A stretch of 37,184 nt of DNA, from NCBI GenBank assembly GCA_051418075.1, contig JBPRGG010000157.1, positions 1-37,184 on the forward strand. Reading direction: 5' to 3'. Below are positions 32,519-37,184 of the stretch, piece by piece (within the stretch, counting starts at the first letter, position 1; the number at the start of each line of letters is the position of its first letter). This DNA is from JBPRGG01 sp051418075 (GTDB lineage Bacteria > Bacteroidota > Bacteroidia > Cytophagales > Cyclobacteriaceae). The position numbers and the translations under genes were made by a program. The notes beneath the pieces were generated by a model that was not told the DNA's origin, did not search any database, and was given only the letters and a program-made list of their open reading frames with translations.

Positions 32519-33745
32519 CTAAGTGCCAATCAGCCGGTCAATCATGGTAAGACACTTCATTTCAGTTTCTTCCCATTCTTGTAAACTATCGGAGTCAATA
32601 GTGACTCCCGCCCCGGCATAAATGATGGCTTGCTGAGGGAATAGTTGCATGTTGCGAATATTTACAAACAAATGGGTTTGATCCTGAAAATTTACCGGTC
32701 CTAAGTAACCGCTGTAAAAAGCCCGGTCATATTGTTCATACTGAAGGAGGAAGTCAGTACTTTCCGCTTTTGGCATACCACACACGGCGGAGGTAGGGTG
32801 TAAAAGCTCAAGCATGACAGTACCCAATTGAGGGAAGTTGGTTTCGTCCATGTCCACCCTGAATGCTGTTTTTAAATGGAACAACTTACCTGCCTTAACC
32901 GTTTTGGGACCGTATTCTTCGAATTCCCTAAGCCTGATCTTTTTAAAACAATTGATGATATACCGGCTAACCAGGGCTTGCTCCTCAATTTCTTTTTGCC
33001 GCCAGGCTACATCTGAAAATTTGATATCAGGATTAAATGGTTGGGTACCGGCCACTGCTGCCGTTTTAAATATTTTCCGGTCTTCTACAGATATCAGGAT
33101 CTCAGGAGATGCACCCATCCAGGTGCCTGCTTCCGGAGTAGAAACCAGAGAAACAAAGGCAGTCGGATAATTATCACAAGTATTGAGAAATGTTTTCACC
33201 AGGTCAAAATCTGATCCTAATGGAACATGCTTACAACGAGAAGGTACTACTTTTCTGAAAGTTCCGGCCTGGATCATATGTTTGGCCTTTTCTACCAGTG
33301 AAACATACTGTGACTGACTGGTAGCTGCCGGCAACTTCCCGGAGTTTGTGTAATACGGCAGTGGCTGTTTGTTTTTTACTAAAAATTTTTTTAATTCTTC
33401 TGCCAAAATAGATTCAGTAGCGGATTCTTCACTAAACTTCAGGCTTTTTTGTGCCGATTCATAATGCAGATCCGCTTTAATATACAATGTTTCGGTTCCC
33501 TCCGGATTATGAAATGGGCTGCAGACAAATCCTTTTTTGATCTCGTCCAGATCTACTTTCTGTTTTTTTGATTGTCCGGATAAATCTATAATAAGATGCT
33601 TATTTTTATCATCAGGAAGTTGCCACACAGCTACTGCTAAATTGTGATGAAAGGCAAAAGCCAAAAGCCTATGAATGATCTGGTGGTCCTGCCATTGATC
33701 AGTACCTAATGATGCAATTGTATCGAGATGCTGATTAAATATCAT
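32519..33745 (-). CDS. menF: Isochorismate synthase
   Basis: 408 residues from the ATG at 33745, which overlaps the menI stop as ATGA; an upstream ATG at 33790 would overlap menI by 49 bases. Chorismate-binding fold: FRKVVPSRCK (the Lys is the usual water-activating base), GTWMGASPEILIS, KTAAVAGTQP, ELLHPTSAVCGMPK and GAGVTIDSDSLQEWEETEMK, the last with the Mg-binding glutamates. It turns chorismate into isochorismate, the first step to menaquinone, the respiratory quinone of this phylum. The MenI neighbour favours menaquinone over siderophore synthesis. No menD/menH/menB seen in this window. Confidence 0.9.
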   Translation of the reverse strand: MIFNQHLDTIASLGTDQWQDHQIIHRLLAFAFHHNLAVAVWQLPDDKNKHLIIDLSGQSKKQKVDLDEIKKGFVCSPFHNPEGTETLYIKADLHYESAQKSLKFSEESATESILAEELKKFLVKNKQPLPYYTNSGKLPAATSQSQYVSLVEKAKHMIQAGTFRKVVPSRCKHVPLGSDFDLVKTFLNTCDNYPTAFVSLVSTPEAGTWMGASPEILISVEDRKIFKTAAVAGTQPFNPDIKFSDVAWRQKEIEEQALVSRYIINCFKKIRLREFEEYGPKTVKAGKLFHLKTAFRVDMDETNFPQLGTVMLELLHPTSAVCGMPKAESTDFLLQYEQYDRAFYSGYLGPVNFQDQTHLFVNIRNMQLFPQQAIIYAGAGVTIDSDSLQEWEETEMKCLTMIDRLIGT

Positions 33746-34188
33746 ACTTGTTTTTTGTCCAACACTGCCATAGTCAATCTGCTGATACAAGTCAGTTGGC
33801 TTCTTTCATTCTCAATGCGAATTTCCCAGACTTGTGTCTTTTGCCCCAAATGCAGGGGGCGTGCTGTACCATATACATATCCTTGCCTGGCACTTTTCAG
33901 ATGATTGGCATTAATTTCTAAACCAACACACATCTTTTTTGTTGCGTCAACTGCCAGATTTGCTGCCATACTGCCTAATTCTTCAGCCATCACTAATGAG
34001 GCCCCTCCATGCAAGAGCCGAAAGGGTTGAATGGTACGATGATCTACCGGCATTCGGCCTTTGAGAAAATCAGGACCGATCTCTGTATATTCAATCCCTA
34101 AATGTTCAGAGATGGTACCTTGCCTGAATTGATTAAGCTTATCCACAGAGAGTTCAGGCCCAAACATGGATGATTGAAATAAATGCAT
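33742..34188 (-). CDS. menI: Hotdog-fold thioesterase, probable DHNA-CoA thioesterase
   Basis: 148 residues, single PaaI/YdiI-type hotdog domain. Key residues: HLGIEYTEIGPDFLKGRMPVDHRTIQPFRLLHGGASLVMAEELGS spans the active site, with LLHGG and the Glu of AEELGS as the conserved pair. It hydrolyses 1,4-dihydroxy-2-naphthoyl-CoA in menaquinone synthesis if the assignment is right; this rests on the tight coupling with menF, since related proteins act on other acyl-CoAs. First gene of a two-gene operon, with a -7 box 29-36 bases upstream of its start. Confidence 0.78.
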   Translation of the reverse strand: MHLFQSSMFGPELSVDKLNQFRQGTISEHLGIEYTEIGPDFLKGRMPVDHRTIQPFRLLHGGASLVMAEELGSMAANLAVDATKKMCVGLEINANHLKSARQGYVYGTARPLHLGQKTQVWEIRIENERSQLTCISRLTMAVLDKKQV

Positions 34189-34224
34189 TAGTTTTGCCCC
34201 AAATTTTAGTCGGCAACAAAAATA
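34189..34224. promoter_or_regulatory. Face-to-face promoter boxes for menI and the phosphatase gene
   Basis: On the forward strand TAGTTTTG (34189-34196) and on the reverse strand TATTTTTG (34217-34224) both match TAnnTTTG exactly. The reverse box would start menI transcripts near 34210 and the forward box would start phosphatase transcripts near 34203, so the two units would overlap by a few bases. Neither has a clear TTG element. Confidence 0.4.
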
Positions 34225-34231
34225 GAAAAAA

Positions 34232-34849
34232 TTGAAATCGAAAAAAATATATCTGATCAGACACGGCCAAACAGATTATAATAAAAATGGTGTGGTACAG
34301 GGCAGTGGCATAGATGCATCTATCAATGAAGAAGGAAGAAAACAGGCCCAGGCATTTTTTGAGTTTTACCAATCTGTCCCTTTTGAGAAAATTTATATTT
34401 CGGCTTTGAAACGGACCCGTCAATCTGTGCAGGGATTTATTGATCAGGGAATACCTTATGAAAGCCTGCCCGAACTTAATGAGATCAGTTGGGGAGTCAA
34501 TGAAGGAGTGGCTTTTGCGGATTCTGACCAAAATTATTATCAGGATATGGTGAAGAAATGGCAGAATGGAGAGACCGATATTAAAGTAGAGGGCGGTGAA
34601 AGTCCGCTGGACGTGCAAATAAGACAGGAAAAAGCCATTAAATATATTCTGAGTCAACCAGATGAGGAAACCATCCTGATTTGCATGCACGGCAGAGCCA
34701 TGAGAATCCTGCTTTGTTGGCTACAAAATCAGCCACTTAGCCAGATGGATAACTATTTACATAATAACCTGTGCCTTTACAAGCTGGATTATAATGGGGC
34801 AGATTTCAAGGTTGAAACTTTCAATGATATCGCCCACCTGGTGGATTAA
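34232..34849 (+). CDS. Histidine phosphatase family protein (phosphoglycerate mutase-like)
   Basis: 205 residues, starting at TTG 34232; a TAG at 34223-34225 closes the frame upstream and no ATG precedes the catalytic motif. RHG motif LIRHGQTDYNKNG (about 8-20) carries the phosphorylated histidine; later elements are SALKRTRQS (Arg), an ELNEISWGVNEG segment with the Glu, and MHGRAMRILL with the second catalytic His. Cytosolic phosphatase of unknown substrate. Alpha-ribazole phosphatase (CobC) is one member of this family and would complement the CobT/CobS pathway, but the gene lies 12 kb from the B12 operon and the assignment is not supported otherwise. Confidence 0.85.
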   Translation: MKSKKIYLIRHGQTDYNKNGVVQGSGIDASINEEGRKQAQAFFEFYQSVPFEKIYISALKRTRQSVQGFIDQGIPYESLPELNEISWGVNEGVAFADSDQNYYQDMVKKWQNGETDIKVEGGESPLDVQIRQEKAIKYILSQPDEETILICMHGRAMRILLCWLQNQPLSQMDNYLHNNLCLYKLDYNGADFKVETFNDIAHLVD

Positions 34850-34915
34850 GAAAAGTTTTCCAAAACAATATGAGCTTCATGTAAGTCTAGTAATAAGTAT
34901 TATATTTTTAAAATT

Positions 34916-35305
34916 ATGGAATTCAACGATAAAGAAATACTACTTTTTTACAAACCTGGCGTTAAAAAAGATAAAAACACCTATAACCTGGCCAAACAAG
35001 TCAGTGAACATATCAATGATGTAGATATCACCAAGGATCCACCTACTGAAACACACCTAAAAGAGATCATTATGGTGTTGGGAGTAAAGGCCGAAGATAT
35101 CATCGAAAGGGATTCCGACATCTATAAAAAACAATATGACAAAAAAGAAATGGATGAGGAAAACTGGATCAAAGCAATGATAAAGAACCCGGATCTGATC
35201 CGCACACCAATTGCCTTTAAAGGGAAAAGAGGTTTTATCATTGACACTCCTTCCAAGGTGTTGGATCTTGATCCCAAAAAAGGCTACAGTGACCTGAACC
35301 AGTAA
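34916..35305 (+). CDS. ArsC/Spx-like thioredoxin-fold protein without cysteine
   Basis: 129 residues. The pattern resembles the arsenate reductase (ArsC) family: N-terminal beta strand then LLFYKPGVKKDKNTYNLAKQV, where ArsC has a CxxC or HNPxCS motif, a middle helical insert (LKEIIMVLGVKAEDIIERDSDIYKK), and ENWIKAMIKNPDLIRTPIAF, the usual LI.RPI segment. There is no cysteine at all in the protein, so thiol-based arsenate reduction is impossible; its role must be different (binding or regulatory). It starts an apparent three-gene run with DUF2141 (4-base gap) and the M23 peptidase. Confidence 0.72.
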   Translation: MEFNDKEILLFYKPGVKKDKNTYNLAKQVSEHINDVDITKDPPTETHLKEIIMVLGVKAEDIIERDSDIYKKQYDKKEMDEENWIKAMIKNPDLIRTPIAFKGKRGFIIDTPSKVLDLDPKKGYSDLNQ

Positions 35306-35309
35306 ATGT

Positions 35310-35762
35310 ATGAAGTACAGGAATTATATATTGGCAAAGGTAATCATTGGTATTACCTTTTCTTTTGGGATTTTTTCATTCAGTCCCAAAGTTCAGTCAA
35401 ACGGTGATCTGGTGGTAAAAATTGAAAATATCAAAAATGACCAGGGACAAATTATGATCGCCCTGGCTAATAATAAAGCTGTATATGATGATAAAAATGA
35501 TGCCTATAAATCCGCCAAAGTTTCCATTGAAGACGGTAAGGCAGTATTTGTGTTCAGGCAAATCCCCTGGGGGGAGTATGCAGTTAAAGTTTTTCACGAT
35601 GCCAATAGCAATGAAAAACTGGACACCAATCTAATGGGGATACCCAAAGAAGATTATGGCTTTTCCAATAATGCCAAAGGTACATTTGGCCCTCCCGCTT
35701 TTGAAGATGCTAGCTTTTCGCTGGATCAACCTGAAAAAACCATTTCCATTCGCATGATCTGA
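35310..35762 (+). CDS. DUF2141 exported protein
   Basis: 150 residues. A signal-like hydrophobic N-terminus (about 1-30) precedes a beta-sandwich DUF2141 domain. Key features: DQGQIMIALANNKAVYDD, then QIPWGEYAVKVFHDANSNEKLDTNLMGIPKEDYGFSNNAKG. The acidic HDANSNEKLDTN loop looks like an EF-hand-type calcium site common in this family. Its function is unknown. It directly follows the ArsC-like gene with a 4-base gap. Confidence 0.82.
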   Translation: MKYRNYILAKVIIGITFSFGIFSFSPKVQSNGDLVVKIENIKNDQGQIMIALANNKAVYDDKNDAYKSAKVSIEDGKAVFVFRQIPWGEYAVKVFHDANSNEKLDTNLMGIPKEDYGFSNNAKGTFGPPAFEDASFSLDQPEKTISIRMI

Positions 35763-35816
35763 TCAGTCCTACATGGCATAAAATTTGATAATTCATTCGG
35801 GTTTAATGAGTTATCA

Positions 35817-37166
35817 ATGAAAAAAATCATATATTTCCTTTTGGGGGCATTAGCTTTTTTTGTATTAAATTATGCCTATTATCATTGGAGCAGCTTAAAG
35901 AGGATTATTGTATTTAAATCTCCCACACCCTATCAGATCTATCTGAGTAAATTAAAAGAGGCTGGTCTGGAAAATCATTTATTGACAGATACCTGGATCA
36001 GGTCCGGCCAAATGGCCATGAATGATTCCTTGTTTATTACCATTCCTTATCAGGAAAAAGGCATATTTAATCCTGCCGAACCCGTAGCCTTAAGCTACCG
36101 GATATCAGTGCAGGAAGGATCAGTCCTACAGGTGGACCTGAACCAGTTGGGAAAAGACAGGTTCAGTATTTTCATGGACTTGTATCAGGTAGAAGATTCA
36201 ACCATGCAGCATCTTATCTCCGCCCCTGGGGATAGTACTGGTTTTTCAATGCTTGTAAAGGAAAACAGCCAGCTATTGCTAAGGATTCAGCCTGAATTGC
36301 TGGCCCAGGGATATTATCATCTAAAAGTAAAGGCGCTGCCCTCGATTGATTTCCCGGTGTCAGGAAAAGATTATAAGGCTATCCATAGCATTTTTGGTGA
36401 TCCCAGGGATGGGGGACGTCGTAGACATGAGGGTATAGATATTTTTGCTCCCCGGGGAACACCTGTAGTGGCAGCAATTAATGGTACCATTAGCCGGGTT
36501 CAAAATACCAGGTTGGGAGGCAAGGTAGTTTGGCTGCGAAACCGGGAACTGAGAAAGCAGTTATATTATGCCCATTTAGAGGCTCAATGGGTCACTCCCG
36601 GTGAAAGGGTGGAAAAAGGTGATACCTTAGGACTGGTGGGTAATTCCGGTAATGCCATAACCACTCCGCCACACCTTCATTTTGGCATTTATCAATTTGG
36701 AAAAGGAGCCCGAGACCCTTACCCGTATGTTTATCAGGAGCCTTTGCCGGTCTTACAGAATACAATACCAGATGAAAATGTCCATCAATGGTATCAGGCT
36801 TCATCAGTGCGGTCTCATGTGCGATCAGGACCGGGTAAATCAGCTTCTGTAATTACCAGGATTGAAGCTGGTACCCCTCTCAAAATATTGGGAATTTCAG
36901 ATAAATGGGTTAAAATAGAATTGCCGGATTTATTGAAAGGGTATATCTTTCATAAATTAATTCAACCTCTTAAAACCCATACTACCAGGGTAAGTATACC
37001 TGAAAAATTGGTTTACAAACTCCCGGATCAGCAAAGTGATCCGGTTCACCTGCTTGCCCCTAATACGTCATATTATCTTTTAGCTGATTTTCGGGATTTT
37101 CAGTTAATTCAATGGACTGAAAATTCAGAGCTGGGCTGGATCGGGACAAAAAATCAAATAAGGTAG
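35817..37166 (+). CDS. M23 family peptidase with N-terminal anchor and C-terminal SH3-like domain
   Basis: 449 residues. An uncleaved hydrophobic anchor (about 4-20) is followed by a beta-rich region (70-180), the LytM/M23 zinc endopeptidase (about 185-300) and an SH3b-like module (about 325-390). Zinc site: HEGID (His204, Asp208) and HLHFG (His286, His288), complete. M23 enzymes cut peptidoglycan cross-bridges; the SH3b may bind cell-wall peptide. Predicted periplasmic with the anchor in the inner membrane. The gene lies 54 bases after DUF2141, so co-transcription is possible. Confidence 0.9.
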   Translation: MKKIIYFLLGALAFFVLNYAYYHWSSLKRIIVFKSPTPYQIYLSKLKEAGLENHLLTDTWIRSGQMAMNDSLFITIPYQEKGIFNPAEPVALSYRISVQEGSVLQVDLNQLGKDRFSIFMDLYQVEDSTMQHLISAPGDSTGFSMLVKENSQLLLRIQPELLAQGYYHLKVKALPSIDFPVSGKDYKAIHSIFGDPRDGGRRRHEGIDIFAPRGTPVVAAINGTISRVQNTRLGGKVVWLRNRELRKQLYYAHLEAQWVTPGERVEKGDTLGLVGNSGNAITTPPHLHFGIYQFGKGARDPYPYVYQEPLPVLQNTIPDENVHQWYQASSVRSHVRSGPGKSASVITRIEAGTPLKILGISDKWVKIELPDLLKGYIFHKLIQPLKTHTTRVSIPEKLVYKLPDQQSDPVHLLAPNTSYYLLADFRDFQLIQWTENSELGWIGTKNQIR

Positions 37167-37184
37167 CATGTATATTACAAAGCA

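Noticed and set aside
34154..34690. 178-residue reverse ORF rich in Phe, Leu and Ile
   Set aside because: Fully antisense to the histidine phosphatase, whose catalytic motifs are intact; its hydrophobic composition is a by-product of the opposite strand.
1..37184. CRISPR array, insertion sequences or prophage
   Set aside because: No regularly spaced repeats, transposase, integrase or phage genes are visible in the window.

Overview
The window looks like chromosomal DNA from a member of the Bacteroidota, probably a free-living Cytophagales-type bacterium. The evidence is AT-rich spacers with promoter boxes of the Bacteroidota type (TTG, about 19-21 bases, TAnnTTTG), few Shine-Dalgarno sequences, and typical families: DUF1080 lipoprotein, GH92 mannosidase, paired DUF3857 proteins, a TonB-dependent B12 receptor with a propeller lipoprotein, and a sulfite reductase with a HEPN-like tail. 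No transposase, phage gene or CRISPR array is visible.

Layout. 1-3300: the end of an unidentified gene, tRNA-Glu, a DUF1080 lipoprotein and a Tat-exported TIM-barrel protein (sugar catabolism), and a 58-residue small gene with its own terminator. 3300-3790: mostly empty, with what looks like a decayed LuxR-type DNA-binding domain. 3794-8200: a reverse-strand sulfur assimilation operon (siroheme sulfite reductase, uroporphyrinogen-III methyltransferase, precorrin-2 dehydrogenase/ferrochelatase, APS reductase). 8452-10066: OsmC-like protein and O-succinylhomoserine sulfhydrylase. 10038-12723: an ErcA-like iron alcohol dehydrogenase coupled to a PAS histidine kinase. 12883-22111: a B12 salvage region with a BtuFCD-type importer on the reverse strand, cobU, then a cobalamin riboswitch in front of btuB, a BtuG-like lipoprotein, cobT and cobS. 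22386-28300: an atypical SDR, a GH92 mannosidase, a periplasmic TPR/zinc-ribbon protein and a LeuA/CimA-family synthase. 28579-32516: tandem DUF3857 proteins. 32519-34188: menI-menF for menaquinone. 34232-end: histidine phosphatase, a cysteine-free ArsC-like protein, DUF2141 and an M23 peptidase.

The most striking signal is at 7967-8200, in front of the sulfur operon. A 40-residue leader ORF carries eight cysteine codons out of nine consecutive codons. It is followed by a strong intrinsic terminator whose first arm can pair, over 11 perfect base pairs, with a segment just downstream of the cysteine run. This has the layout of a ribosome-mediated, cysteine-sensing transcription attenuator controlling reduction of sulfate to sulfide. 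The leader peptide is too short to be found by ordinary gene calling.

The genes form coherent physiology. Sulfide made by the reverse-strand operon can feed the sulfhydrylase encoded by the divergent unit. The methyltransferase makes precorrin-2 for siroheme, while no corrin-ring synthesis is visible here and B12 is imported and remodelled instead (BtuB/BtuG/BtuFCD, CobU/T/S).
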